Part shown: one piece after another, positions 31,236 through 39,969 of the stretch
Layout: each line of letters opens with the position of its first letter
How positions within the stretch are numbered: position 1 is the first letter of the stretch
DNA from: Candidatus Cloacimonas sp.
Lineage (GTDB): Bacteria > Cloacimonadota > Cloacimonadia > Cloacimonadales > Cloacimonadaceae
DNA length: 50,992 bases
Reading direction: 5' to 3'
Assembly: GCA_039680785.1 (NCBI GenBank)
Contig: JBDKSF010000085.1
Location: 1 to 50,992, forward strand
Notes under the pieces: generated by a model
Databases searched by the model: none
Seen by the model: only the letters and a program-made list of their open reading frames with translations
What the model was told of the DNA's origin: nothing
Made by a program: the position numbers and the translations under genes

Positions 31236-32449
31236 CTTAGTCTTTCCTTATCTTTGTACAAGTCTTCAATCATATCCCTGTACTTAATAAGTTGTTGAGA
31301 AGAAAGTTCCTTTGTCCTTACAGCACATTTATATTGTCCAGGAGTTCCTTTAAACCAAGTTACATTATCATTGTACTCAAATTCAAGACCGAACTTTTCA
31401 GGATCATTGAAAATTGGTGCACCAGGATATGGTTGCAAAATAGAGGTATCAATATCATCTGGTTTTGCCTCTTCTATCCAACTACATGTTTCAACGATTG
31501 TATCTTTTGTTTCTCCAGGTAATCCAACAATAAGAAATGCTTTTGCTCTTATCCCTGCATTATGTAAAAGTTTCACTGCTTTTGTATTTTGTTCCCTTGT
31601 AGTTCCTTTCAAATTCTGTTTTAATACAGTATTTGATCCACTTTCAACTCCTAATCCTACTTCAACTACTCCCATCGCCTTCAATAAGGCACAAGTTTCT
31701 TCATCAAGTAAATGAGTTCTGGAAAAACATCTGAATTTAAGATTCTCATTTTTCAAAAGAAGTACCATTTGTTCAAGTCGTTCTTTATCTGTCGTAAATA
31801 CATCATCAAAAAACATAAAGGCTTTAAACCCAAATACTTCTTTAACATGTAGTATCTCACGAACTGTCCTAAAAGAACTTTGTATTCTACATTTTTTTGT
31901 TACTTTGGCGCAAAAGGAGCAGCTCCAAGGGCAACCTCGTGAAGACATAAGAACAGTTGCAGGTTCACCATCTATGAGGTATTTATAATCTTTTATTGGA
32001 ATAGCAGACCTATCTGGAACAGGTATTTCGAAATTTACATTAAGTGGTTGATCTTCTTTAATCAACCAATCACCATTTGTTTTATTCTTTAAAAGTTTAG
32101 TTAATCCTAATTCCCCTTCTCCTCTAACTACATAATCAAATCCTACTTCTTTACACTCTTCTGACATATGAGTAGCATGAGGACCACCTGCAATAAGTAT
32201 ATGACCACGTTTTTTAAGTTCTTTTGCAATCTTGTATGCTTCAAATCGTTGTGGGGTAGTAATAGAAATACCAACATATTTCGACTTTATTAAATCAGGA
32301 TTAAAACCTTGTAGTCCAACATCAATACATTCAGAGGTCAAATCAAACTTCCTTAGATATGCTGACAAATAGAGTATTCCTAGAGGAGGAAATACTGCTT
32401 GATTCAACAAAAATTCACTTGGGGGAAATATCAAGGTTATATCTTTCAT
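31232..32449 (-). CDS. B12-binding-type radical SAM enzyme
   Basis: 405 residues. Residues 1-125 form a cobalamin-binding-like Rossmann domain (ITLIFPPSEF, YVGISITTPQRFEAYKIAKE, ILIAGGPHATHM, YVVRGEGE). Then comes the radical SAM core with the iron-sulphur motif CPWSCSFC (Cys173, Cys177, Cys180), FFDDVFTTD and VGLGVESGSNTVLK, then LIVGLPGE. Class-B radical SAM enzymes of this design methylate or rearrange unreactive carbons, often in lipids, cofactors or sugars. A full-length one in a phage is rare. Neighbours are methyltransferases and glycosyltransferases with ATGA coupling, so a glycan or lipid substrate is inferred. Confidence 0.88.
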   Translation of the reverse strand: MKDITLIFPPSEFLLNQAVFPPLGILYLSAYLRKFDLTSECIDVGLQGFNPDLIKSKYVGISITTPQRFEAYKIAKELKKRGHILIAGGPHATHMSEECKEVGFDYVVRGEGELGLTKLLKNKTNGDWLIKEDQPLNVNFEIPVPDRSAIPIKDYKYLIDGEPATVLMSSRGCPWSCSFCAKVTKKCRIQSSFRTVREILHVKEVFGFKAFMFFDDVFTTDKERLEQMVLLLKNENLKFRCFSRTHLLDEETCALLKAMGVVEVGLGVESGSNTVLKQNLKGTTREQNTKAVKLLHNAGIRAKAFLIVGLPGETKDTIVETCSWIEEAKPDDIDTSILQPYPGAPIFNDPEKFGLEFEYNDNVTWFKGTPGQYKCAVRTKELSSQQLIKYRDMIEDLYKDKERLR

Positions 32450-33195
32450 AGTCCTTTTTTCAACTCCTCTCTATAAAGATCACAAGCGTTTTGAGGATTA
32501 ACATCATCCATCAAAAAATCGTCTGTGATTATTTGATGTGAAATACTACCTTTGTACCAAAAACTAAGATCACCTGGTCTTTCTTCTCCATTTAGTGCTA
32601 ACATAGGAAGTACCCAATCATCAAGACCTTTCAAATATTCAAGAAAACCATACTTTGGCCAAAACATTAAAGTGGGTTCAGCAAAATCATTTCTCAAACT
32701 CAATATCCATTTATGGCAATGTGCCCCGCGCCAAAATCCAGTAACACCACATCGTTCTAAGCCTTCTTCAGTGAATTGACTACCTCTTTCAAGTTCTATA
32801 TATTTACTCGGAACACTCACAAATCCTTGTTTGGCAATTGATGTTAAAAATGATATACCAAAACTAGGTTCAGGTACATGTTCAAGAACATGACAACAAA
32901 TAGCAAAATCAAATTTACCATTCTTTAATACGTCATCTTTTATAGCATCCCAAGTAAAAGGATTACCAATATCAGCTTGAAAATATCCCGCCTTTTTAAA
33001 ATCATCATCATATGTATGTGGATCATTTATAGCTACATAATCCTTTTCCAGAAGATCAACATAATGAGTAACATACTTTCTTGCCCACGGATGAAGTATT
33101 CCACCAACATCAAGAACTCTTGGATATTTGGCTTGTTCTAAATGAGCTAGAACTTTCGCTTTTTGATTAAAACGATTTCGAAAATCATAAATCAT
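32446..33195 (-). CDS. SAM-dependent methyltransferase (paralogue 1 of 3)
   Basis: 249 residues, with AAAGGTG upstream. Class I methyltransferase motif I is RVLDVGGILHPWA (about 25-37), followed by VTHYVDLLEKDYVA, a motif-IV-like KFDFAICCHVLEHVPEP (about 94-110) and QGFVSVPSKYIE. It shares these blocks in the same order with the proteins at 35523 and 36223 (each has VDVGG/LDVGG, P-W/V-A, VTH-Y/C, a DF-x-IC-x-x-LED/LEH run). Sugar or other small-molecule methylation is likely from the setting; the substrate is unknown. Confidence 0.8.
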   Translation of the reverse strand: MIYDFRNRFNQKAKVLAHLEQAKYPRVLDVGGILHPWARKYVTHYVDLLEKDYVAINDPHTYDDDFKKAGYFQADIGNPFTWDAIKDDVLKNGKFDFAICCHVLEHVPEPSFGISFLTSIAKQGFVSVPSKYIELERGSQFTEEGLERCGVTGFWRGAHCHKWILSLRNDFAEPTLMFWPKYGFLEYLKGLDDWVLPMLALNGEERPGDLSFWYKGSISHQIITDDFLMDDVNPQNACDLYREELKKGL

Positions 33196-33210
33196 TTCAT
33201 TACACCTTTC

Positions 33211-34302
33211 TTAAAAAGGAATTTCTACACTTCCAAATCTTTTGCCTTCGTTTACTATCTTATCAAAAAACCAATCATATCGTTCTGCCATTAACTGTGC
33301 AGTAAACTTTTCAAGGAATTGATTTCTGCAATCTTCTCTATTAATTTGATCTATCTTCTGAAGCAAAGGAACACCCTTTTCAAGTATTTCCTGTTCATCA
33401 TTTGAATCATAGTAGTTCAAAAAGAAACCATGTTTTCCATTTTCAATTATTCGATCAAGTTTAATAGCACAATCTTGATTTATCCTGTTAAATCCAATAA
33501 TAGGAGTTCCCATTGCCAATGCTTCAATATTTGTTATTCCAAAATGTTCTTTCCAAGAATTGTCATTTGCAGAGATAAACACTTTGGCTCTTGACATAAT
33601 CTTATATTTTTGTTCATCATTTACACCACGAACCCAAAATACATTTGGATTGTCTAGAAAAGGACCAACTTCTTTCCAAAAAGAACCTGTATTATAAGGT
33701 GGTCCCATTATTACAATTTTCATATCAGAAGCAAGAGCAAGTTTGATTGCCAAACCGGGGGCTTTTCCCCCTTCTATCTTACCTAGCCAAACTGCATATC
33801 CATCATGCTCAGAGGAAAACTTATACAAATCTTCAGGTATTCCATAATGTATTACAGTAGAATGTATCCCATGTAACATGAAATCACTTTGCAAGACTTT
33901 TGAACAAGATACAATGTTAAAAGAAGGATTAGTATTTTGAAAAGTTCCATGACACCACTTACACCAAGGAAACTCAACATATCCAGGAAATGCAAATTGA
34001 CAATCAGGATCCCACCCTTCTCCAAAATACCCACAAAAATATAGATCAAAATTTATATCAGGATGCCTTGAAAGGTAATCTTTCACTGCCTCGTAATGAA
34101 CATCCCGTTTATTTTCAAGTGCAGAAGTTGGAATATAATCTTTTATACCTATACCAGTAAAGTCTGAACCTTCTCTTGCAAACACATACACTTCATGTCC
34201 GAGTTTCACAAGTGATTCGATAAGATAAAAAATCATTCTTTCGCCACTATATGCTACATGGCGACCCATGGGATAAACATTTCCGGTCATTGCAATCTTC
34301 AT
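33211..34302 (-). CDS. GT4-type glycosyltransferase
   Basis: 363 residues. GT-B fold signs are GNVYPMGRHVAYSGERMIFYL at the N-terminus (nucleotide-sugar acceptor domain) and, in the C-terminal domain, AVWLGKIEGGKAPGLAIKLA and EHFGITNIEALAMGTPIIGF (about 268-287), the E-x7-E block that binds the sugar donor. It transfers a sugar from a nucleotide sugar onto a cellular or phage acceptor. It is part of the cargo cassette, directly followed by the methyltransferase at 33195. Confidence 0.85.
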   Translation of the reverse strand: MKIAMTGNVYPMGRHVAYSGERMIFYLIESLVKLGHEVYVFAREGSDFTGIGIKDYIPTSALENKRDVHYEAVKDYLSRHPDINFDLYFCGYFGEGWDPDCQFAFPGYVEFPWCKWCHGTFQNTNPSFNIVSCSKVLQSDFMLHGIHSTVIHYGIPEDLYKFSSEHDGYAVWLGKIEGGKAPGLAIKLALASDMKIVIMGPPYNTGSFWKEVGPFLDNPNVFWVRGVNDEQKYKIMSRAKVFISANDNSWKEHFGITNIEALAMGTPIIGFNRINQDCAIKLDRIIENGKHGFFLNYYDSNDEQEILEKGVPLLQKIDQINREDCRNQFLEKFTAQLMAERYDWFFDKIVNEGKRFGSVEIPF

Positions 34303-34304
34303 AA

Positions 34305-34700
34305 CTATCCTTTCAAAAAAGGTTTCACCAATGCATCAAATTCTTCTGCGGTGATTTTACTACTACTAGACGATCTTATTGAATCTTCTTGAAAATCATG
34401 GGTGGAAATCTCTAAAATAACAGAGTCAACTATACCGGTAAACCTGTGATCTATTCCAGGCAAAATAGTTACTTGATCTCCTTGTTTAGATAAAACAATT
34501 AGTTTAGATGGAAAAGAAATAGGATCTTTGCTTCCTAGTTCTAACAAAACTATTCCACTATCCAAAATAAATGTTTCTTTTTTTATCTCATGGTGATGTA
34601 TACTACATCTGTATTGATGTTGAAGGTATAGTTTTTTAAAACAGTACTCCCGTTCATTTACTAAAATATCTTCACATCCCCACACTTTATGAGCAATCAT
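34305..34700 (-). CDS. Cupin-fold protein (sugar isomerase/epimerase-like)
   Basis: 131 residues from ATG 34700, one base after the previous stop. A longer reading overlaps the neighbour and is rejected. It starts HKVWGCEDILVNEREYCFK, then CSIHHHEIKKETFILDSG (metal-binding HHH plus E), then QVTILPGIDHRFTG, the two cupin motifs as in mannose-6-phosphate isomerase type II and related sugar-phosphate enzymes. It could supply or modify sugars for the glycosyltransferases around it. Exact reaction unknown. Confidence 0.75.
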   Translation of the reverse strand: MIAHKVWGCEDILVNEREYCFKKLYLQHQYRCSIHHHEIKKETFILDSGIVLLELGSKDPISFPSKLIVLSKQGDQVTILPGIDHRFTGIVDSVILEISTHDFQEDSIRSSSSSKITAEEFDALVKPFLKG

Positions 34701-34701
34701 A

Positions 34702-35526
34702 TTAAACTCCGCGAACATCACAAGGATATGCAATACCTCCGCACTGTCTAACATAAGCAAAAACATCATCATATGGTAATTTATTTAGTTGAGCAAAAAG
34801 TCCAGATTTATAACACCCCCAACTAAAAATCATATAACTTTTATATTGTATTGGTGGATAGAACACTTTATCTGGACCAGCCATTATTCCAAATATATGT
34901 TCAAGCCAGGGGCATCTTCTATATTTATCTCCATACTTTCCATAAAGATATTCATCACTCATCAAACATTTTATAACTTCCGGGAAATCGAATTTTTCTT
35001 GTTTACAAATAAAGAAGCGAGTACTAGCCCATCTATAATCCCACTTATTATCTTCATCGGGAGAAGGACTCCAATAAGAAGGATAACTAATATAATCGTA
35101 CCTATCACTGTCAAGCAAATGCAACCAACTAGAAATAATCCCGTTAGGATCTTTTCCAAAAATTGCCATGTCACCGTCGAAATGTACGACATATTTTCCC
35201 TTTGCCATTGATAATGCCTGAATATAATTCAAATCATTATATTTTGGGAAGTATGCACCTCTAAATTGTTCATTATGTGGACTAATAACAAGTTTCATTT
35301 TCTCAGGACAGGATTCAATTATTCTATTCCAATCATTGAATCCTTCATGTACATCAACAAATTGTATTAATTCAATACTTGGGTAATCTTTAAAAAAGTT
35401 ATATTTATTCCAAACACTTTCAACTAAAAAATCCAAATTCCTTGTACCTTCAAATTGTTTCCCTTGAATAGAAACATCTTTATTGAAACCTGGTCTAGTG
35501 TCAGTATTTATTACAATACTTATCAT
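34702..35526 (-). CDS. GT-A-type glycosyltransferase
   Basis: 274 residues. It begins ISIVINTDTRPG and carries a DxD-like metal motif in KYVVHFDGDMAIFG (about residues 110-123), with ALSMAKGKY just before, as in GT2-like inverting enzymes. The C-terminal part is aromatic (YKSYMIFSWGCYKS). It is coupled to the methyltransferase upstream (ATGA) and the cupin downstream. Donor and acceptor unknown. Confidence 0.75.
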   Translation of the reverse strand: MISIVINTDTRPGFNKDVSIQGKQFEGTRNLDFLVESVWNKYNFFKDYPSIELIQFVDVHEGFNDWNRIIESCPEKMKLVISPHNEQFRGAYFPKYNDLNYIQALSMAKGKYVVHFDGDMAIFGKDPNGIISSWLHLLDSDRYDYISYPSYWSPSPDEDNKWDYRWASTRFFICKQEKFDFPEVIKCLMSDEYLYGKYGDKYRRCPWLEHIFGIMAGPDKVFYPPIQYKSYMIFSWGCYKSGLFAQLNKLPYDDVFAYVRQCGGIAYPCDVRGV

Positions 35527-36221
35527 AAACCTTTCTCCAATAAATCTCTGTAGTATCCAAATACTGAGGGGGGATTAGGGCCAAGAAAATCATCATTCAC
35601 AATTTCAAAAGGGATCGAATCTTCCCAAAAGAAAGCAAGCTCTTGACAACCATTATCAGATTGATCAAGTACATTTTCCAAGCCTTGTATGTGTTCAACA
35701 AAGTTTAGCTTAGGAAAAAGATACAACCTTCCATCATCTATTGTAAATATCCAACGATGATGAAAGTAACCTCTATATGGACTTTTCAATTGCCATTCAT
35801 TTTGTATTTCAACAGAGCGAATTTCTACAAAACTAAGTTCACGATATTTGACAGGAACAGTGATAAATCCTTGTTTTGCTATCTTTGGTAAATTACGAAG
35901 TGCTACAGTGGGATCTCTTATGTCTTCAAGTGTCTGTGAACATATAACAAAATCAAAAGGATCAAATTGTTTCATACAATCCCATGTCTCCTGCCTACAA
36001 ATATCCCCTTCAATAAAAATTGAACTAAGAAATTGAGGAGAATGAAATTCAGGACCACATACTTCTTGTGGATCATTTATATCAAGATAATGAGTTACAA
36101 CATCCCTTGCCCAAGGATACAATGCTCCCCCAACATCAAGCACTCGTTTGTATCCTTTACTTTTGATAAAACTTATGCATTCATCACGTAACAGAATTTT
36201 GTTTTCTGCCTTGATTATCAT
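35523..36221 (-). CDS. SAM-dependent methyltransferase (paralogue 2 of 3)
   Basis: 232 residues. RVLDVGGALYPWARDVVTHY (about 25-44), then DPFDFVICSQTLEDIRDP and KQGFITVPVKYRE, then a C-terminal PFEIVNDDFLGPNPP shared with the 36223 paralogue (PFEIFNDDFMGPDGG). The close block match with its neighbours shows local duplication. It likely methylates the same class of substrate at another position, or acts as a partner subunit. Confidence 0.8.
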   Translation of the reverse strand: MIIKAENKILLRDECISFIKSKGYKRVLDVGGALYPWARDVVTHYLDINDPQEVCGPEFHSPQFLSSIFIEGDICRQETWDCMKQFDPFDFVICSQTLEDIRDPTVALRNLPKIAKQGFITVPVKYRELSFVEIRSVEIQNEWQLKSPYRGYFHHRWIFTIDDGRLYLFPKLNFVEHIQGLENVLDQSDNGCQELAFFWEDSIPFEIVNDDFLGPNPPSVFGYYRDLLEKGL

Positions 36222-36222
36222 T

Positions 36223-36909
36223 TTAATATCCCTTTATGATTTCTGTTCCCCAAGCTTTCATGTAAGTTCCACCATCTGGTCCCATGAAATCATCATTAAA
36301 AATCTCAAAAGGGATATCATCTTTCCACCAAAAAGAAAGTTCATGGAAATGAGCATCTTTGTTTTCTCTAGTAGCCCATTCAAGTCCATTTATGTACTCA
36401 ATGAAATTTAGTTTTGGAAACAATCTGAGTTTGTAATTAAGAATAGTTAAAATCCACCTATGATGAAAATACCCTCGATATTTACCCCCACCTATTCCCC
36501 AAGCAGCTTGATCTTCAGGAGTTCCACATTCTATACCCCTACATATCTCTGCGTGTTTACTTGGAAAAGAAACAAATCCCATATGAGAAATTTGTGGCAA
36601 CATTTGCAAAACAAGTGCAGGATTTGCTATATCTTCAAGTACATGAGTACATATAGAAAAATCAAACTTGCCAGTAAATGCTACAATGCTTCGAATATTA
36701 TCCCAATCCCTTTGCGTTGAAATATCTGCTTTAAGAAATTTACACTCATATCTTTTTGGCTGATTGATATCTATGCAATGAGTAACATAAGGACTAGCCC
36801 AAACATTCAGTCCCCCACCTACATCAACTATGGACTTAAATTTTCTATTGCAGAGAAATTCAAATACAGCATTACGACCATCAGACTTATCTTTGATATC
36901 GTAAATCAT
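36223..36909 (-). CDS. SAM-dependent methyltransferase (paralogue 3 of 3)
   Basis: 228 residues. SIVDVGGGLNVWASPYVTHC (about 30-49), KFDFSICTHVLEDIANP (about 87-103), then MGFVSFPSKHAEICRG and HHRWILTILNYKLRLFPKLN. The last block also occurs in paralogue 2 (HHRWIFTI, then LYLFPKLNFVEH), so 2 and 3 are closest. The start overlaps the stop of the gene before it (ATGA). Confidence 0.8.
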   Translation of the reverse strand: MIYDIKDKSDGRNAVFEFLCNRKFKSIVDVGGGLNVWASPYVTHCIDINQPKRYECKFLKADISTQRDWDNIRSIVAFTGKFDFSICTHVLEDIANPALVLQMLPQISHMGFVSFPSKHAEICRGIECGTPEDQAAWGIGGGKYRGYFHHRWILTILNYKLRLFPKLNFIEYINGLEWATRENKDAHFHELSFWWKDDIPFEIFNDDFMGPDGGTYMKAWGTEIIKGY

Positions 36910-37211
36910 CGGACTTTCTCCATAATAGAATCTTGAAGTTCACTCAAAGAATAAAACCCTTTATTTGAATCATATATAAAATTAGGTTTTATCTCTTCTC
37001 CAGTCATGGGATGAAATCTAATATCAAGTGGAAATTCATAAAGTATTCCAAAATCCCATCTTGATGTTTCTGGGGTTTGAAATATTCCCATTTTCACTGC
37101 ATCTTCATCTGATATATTTTCGATTGAATCCATTCTGTCAGCGTAGCAAAAGTTAGGTTTCTCTTCTGCTCTGACAGCCCGGCCGCACGATTTACATACA
37201 TAAACTGTCAT
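36906..37211 (-). CDS. Zinc-ribbon-start hypothetical protein
   Basis: 101 residues from ATG 37211, which overlaps the upstream stop (ATGA) behind AGAGGATA. VYVCKSCGRAVRAEEKPNFC at the N-terminus gives a three-cysteine ribbon-like site, followed by a region ending GEEIKPNFIYDSNKGFYS. Function unknown. Position between methyltransferases suggests an accessory to the cassette. Confidence 0.6.
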   Translation of the reverse strand: MTVYVCKSCGRAVRAEEKPNFCYADRMDSIENISDEDAVKMGIFQTPETSRWDFGILYEFPLDIRFHPMTGEEIKPNFIYDSNKGFYSLSELQDSIMEKVR

Positions 37212-37921
37212 TTTATCCTCTTTAAACAACCAGCAAAGTTTGGGTTTTCTAAATGTTTGAAATGCCAAGAGTCATTATCCTCTTCCAAATTATATTTGTT
37301 TACAAACTCAATTGCTTTATCCCAGTTGATATGAACTGGTTCATAATATCCAGTATCGACCAAGTATTCGTATGCCATCCCTGGAGCAATATAATTTCCC
37401 ATAAAATCATGAAAGAAAAGAAGTCCATCTACCATGACTTGTTCCATCAACATCTTTACTTCTTGCATAATAAGTTCCAGTTGATGGTCATCTGAATCAA
37501 GAAACACATAGCTAAAAGAACGTGGAGTTTTTAGATAAGTCAAAGAAGTTTCTCCATATAATGTATGATGTAATGAAGAAACACTTTGCAACTTATTCAA
37601 AAGGTTTTTCTTAAAATCTAGTTCCCTACATATTCCCCAAGGCATATTATCTGCTGTCTTCTGAAACGTATTTGCCCATTCTTTTTCATTATTTAGATCA
37701 TAAACAGGATCTACACAATGAAAAACATCCATACGATTCAAAGCAGATAGTGCTGATGTTCCAATCAAAGAAGACTTGCCTGCATTGGAACCTAAATCAA
37801 CAGCAATACCGACAGAGCATTTAAGGTTATTCATAATGGTATCAAATACCCCAAATGCTTCTGTCATTGATATTGCTCCAGGTGTCTTCTGCACTATTTT
37901 CAACAATTCAAGAACACCCAT
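37208..37921 (-). CDS. SAM-dependent methyltransferase (class I, MTF_24-like)
   Basis: 237 residues. Motif I IAVDLGSNAGKSS (about 39-51), an acidic end of strand 2 (VFHCVDPVYDL), and motif IV FSYVFLDSDDHQLELIMQEV followed by DGLLFFHDF. This is a different subfamily from the three paralogues, resembling methyltransferases of sugar and natural product clusters that carry the D-x-D-H region for metal binding. Substrate unknown. Confidence 0.75.
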   Translation of the reverse strand: MGVLELLKIVQKTPGAISMTEAFGVFDTIMNNLKCSVGIAVDLGSNAGKSSLIGTSALSALNRMDVFHCVDPVYDLNNEKEWANTFQKTADNMPWGICRELDFKKNLLNKLQSVSSLHHTLYGETSLTYLKTPRSFSYVFLDSDDHQLELIMQEVKMLMEQVMVDGLLFFHDFMGNYIAPGMAYEYLVDTGYYEPVHINWDKAIEFVNKYNLEEDNDSWHFKHLENPNFAGCLKRIK

Positions 37922-38172
37922 TACTTCCCCTTTAAATACATAACCACTGCACCAACTAAAACACCAACATTAGATATTACAATTTGACGAAATTCAGGAA
38001 TCCAGTAACTAATCATACCAGTAGCAATAAGCAAAATAGCAGCACCACCAAACAGAATAAGGGCATGATTATTATCTGTACTTATAACCTCGCCGAGTTG
38101 CACTGCCTTAGCTGTCTCAGCTTTAGAATCAGCTTTAGTTTGATCCAATATTTGTTCAGGGGTGTCTGCCAT
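37921..38172 (-). CDS. Two-pass small membrane protein, holin candidate
   Basis: 83 residues, with GGAGAAG upstream. Two hydrophobic helices (ALILFGGAAILLIATGMISY, about 36-55, and VISNVGVLVGAVVMYL, about 65-80) follow a polar N-terminus. Small size, two helices and location in a membrane-protein cluster make it a holin candidate for the GH24 lysozyme; this is inference. The stop overlaps the next start (TAATG). Confidence 0.6.
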   Translation of the reverse strand: MADTPEQILDQTKADSKAETAKAVQLGEVISTDNNHALILFGGAAILLIATGMISYWIPEFRQIVISNVGVLVGAVVMYLKGK

Positions 38173-38180
38173 GTCTTCTC

Positions 38181-38348
38181 CTATTTGAAATAGCTTTCTG
38201 GGTCCTTTGCTACAAGTGCCTTAAGTTCTGCAATCTGTTCAGCGGTGAAAGTCATATCCTTCTTGTTAATCAAATCAATCAAACTGATTACAAGAGGCAC
38301 ACCTTGGGTTACTGCGAGTTGAATAAATATAGGAATCAATGCTTCCAT
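38181..38348 (-). CDS. Small amphipathic protein (55 aa)
   Basis: ATG 38348 follows GTAGGAGG, a near-perfect ribosome site. 55 codons end at TAG 38181-38183, whose bases also form part of the next gene's ribosome site. The hydrophobic first half (IPIFIQLAVTQGVPLVISLI) and the polar second half (FTAEQIAELKALVAKDPESY) suggest a membrane-associated protein. It lies between the holin candidate and the lipoprotein. Confidence 0.7.
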   Translation of the reverse strand: MEALIPIFIQLAVTQGVPLVISLIDLINKKDMTFTAEQIAELKALVAKDPESYFK

Positions 38349-38357
38349 AAAATCCTC

Positions 38358-38756
38358 CTACTTCGTTGAATTAAGAATTTGCAAAGCAGTAATTGCCGCT
38401 ACTTGAGCAGTAGCTTCCCCAATTTTTGTCTGTACTGCAAGTTTATTTGCAGCGGTTGGTGATTTAGAATACAACACAAGAGCATCTACTGCTTCCTCAT
38501 ACTTTGCCTTATAAATTGTTGCAACGGCTACTGCTTTTACTTTATTCTCTTCCGAAAACTGACCTGCTTTGTACATTGTACCAATAGCAGTCATGCCTTT
38601 ATCATATGCTTGACCAGCAACAGACAAAGCGTTGTAGCTATTAGTGATAAAATCCTGATCTGCTCCTGCTGTGGTAGTTGTTCCTGTGTTTGCACATCCA
38701 ATCAACATCAACACCATTACCAATACAGCAAAAGATTTACTTATGTTCCTTTTCAT
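38358..38756 (-). CDS. Phage lipoprotein
   Basis: 132 residues, with AAAAGGAG upstream. The N-terminus MKRNISKSFAVLVMVLMLIG, then Cys21, is a clear lipobox (LIGC), so the mature protein should be anchored in a membrane by a lipid. The mature part is an Ala/Lys-rich helical domain (TTTTAGADQDFITNSYNA, then AVATIYKAKYEEAV). It could be an outer spanin-like lysis factor or a superinfection-exclusion lipoprotein. Coupling to the 38753 membrane protein (ATGA) favours a pair. Confidence 0.75.
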   Translation of the reverse strand: MKRNISKSFAVLVMVLMLIGCANTGTTTTAGADQDFITNSYNALSVAGQAYDKGMTAIGTMYKAGQFSEENKVKAVAVATIYKAKYEEAVDALVLYSKSPTAANKLAVQTKIGEATAQVAAITALQILNSTK

Positions 38757-39229
38757 AATTTACTCCTTTTTACAACCTCAATGAAATTTAGATCAAGTTT
38801 TGCAGTTAAAGCAACAATTGCTTCATGAGTCCTTTGGTTACATTCTCTCAACTCCTTTATATCTATTTTAGCTTCATTTATGTAGTCTTGTAAATTCTCC
38901 ATTCTATCACCAAATCCCTCAGTTTTTATTCCTTGTCTATCTCTACAATCAATTCTAATCCTTTCACAACTTGCGACCTTCATGTAAAGCCTGTCATTTC
39001 TTATTTGATTTGCCAGCCACCCAAATAAGAAAGATGCTACTGTAACTACTCCAGTTATAATAGCAAAAGCAGGCAAATGAAGATGTTCAGACATTTCTCC
39101 ATTTTCTGCTGCTGCCAACAAAATCTCTACTGCAACACCCAATGAAAAAATCCCACATAGAAAGACTAACCTTACACCTTTAAAAAGTTTAACCAAGTTC
39201 TGTAACTCCTTTCTATTGGGAAGATTCAT
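38753..39229 (-). CDS. Two-pass membrane protein with C-terminal coiled coil
   Basis: 158 residues from ATG 39229, which overlaps the previous stop (TAATG). Two transmembrane helices (VRLVFLCGIFSLGVAVEILL and FAIITGVVTVASFLFGWLA) are followed by a helical, charged tail (MENLQDYINEAKIDIKEL). Together with the lipoprotein downstream it may be a lysis or membrane-remodelling pair, though a classical inner spanin has one helix. Alternatively it is another holin. Confidence 0.6.
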   Translation of the reverse strand: MNLPNRKELQNLVKLFKGVRLVFLCGIFSLGVAVEILLAAAENGEMSEHLHLPAFAIITGVVTVASFLFGWLANQIRNDRLYMKVASCERIRIDCRDRQGIKTEGFGDRMENLQDYINEAKIDIKELRECNQRTHEAIVALTAKLDLNFIEVVKRSKL

Positions 39230-39966
39230 TACCAACTTGCACCATTCTTCCAATAAAATGGATTTAAATATTTATGTAATTCAGGTTTTATACTTGTTTC
39301 AAATATATCAAAAGGTAATCCAAGTTCTTTCCTTCTAGCTTGAGAACGAAGCCATTTTTTTTCAATTCTTTCTCTGTCCCTATAATCATCCTTTTCATAA
39401 TGAATAATATCAGCTTCAATATTCTCATTAGACTTTGCCCCAATCATAATGTGATGAGGGGAATTGACCCATCTTAATTCAAAATTCTTTCTTATTAACC
39501 TACATTGAAAATCAGGGTATTGACCAATCTGATGTGATTCAATTGGCCACCCATCTTCTCCAATCATAGCAAAAGGTGTATTTTCATAACGAAGAGGTTC
39601 AATAGTTCGCCTAGAAAAGTGAATTGTATCAGTAGTAAAAGAATATAATCCCTTATCAATATCAGAAAGTACTTGTTTAAGTTCTGGTGACATTCTTTCA
39701 TCAAAATCAAGGATCATAGCTATTTGCTTATGTGGAATATAAGATAAGCAAATATTCGATTGTGTAACTTCCATATCATGGAAACTATCAATCCAGCAAT
39801 GCTGATACACTTCTACTTTAGAAAACTGTCTCAATTCTTGAACTGTGTAATCGGTAGAGCAACCATCAATCACAATTATTCTTTCTACCCATTCTTCATC
39901 ATGAAAATCACTTATACACCTATTTACTAATCGTTCTTCGTTCAGTCCCTTCATGAGTACCAACAT
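39229..39966 (-). CDS. GT2-family glycosyltransferase
   Basis: 245 residues. GT-A signs are an IIVIDGCSTDYTVQEL block (about 29-44, the donor-binding DGxSxD), a metal-binding ILDFDERMS (about 84-92) and QCRLIRKNFELRWVNSPHH near 154-172. It resembles small GT2 enzymes that glycosylate lipids or surface glycans. It lies directly after the GT4-GT9 fusion. Confidence 0.82.
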   Translation of the reverse strand: MLVLMKGLNEERLVNRCISDFHDEEWVERIIVIDGCSTDYTVQELRQFSKVEVYQHCWIDSFHDMEVTQSNICLSYIPHKQIAMILDFDERMSPELKQVLSDIDKGLYSFTTDTIHFSRRTIEPLRYENTPFAMIGEDGWPIESHQIGQYPDFQCRLIRKNFELRWVNSPHHIMIGAKSNENIEADIIHYEKDDYRDRERIEKKWLRSQARRKELGLPFDIFETSIKPELHKYLNPFYWKNGASW

Positions 39967-39969
39967 GAT

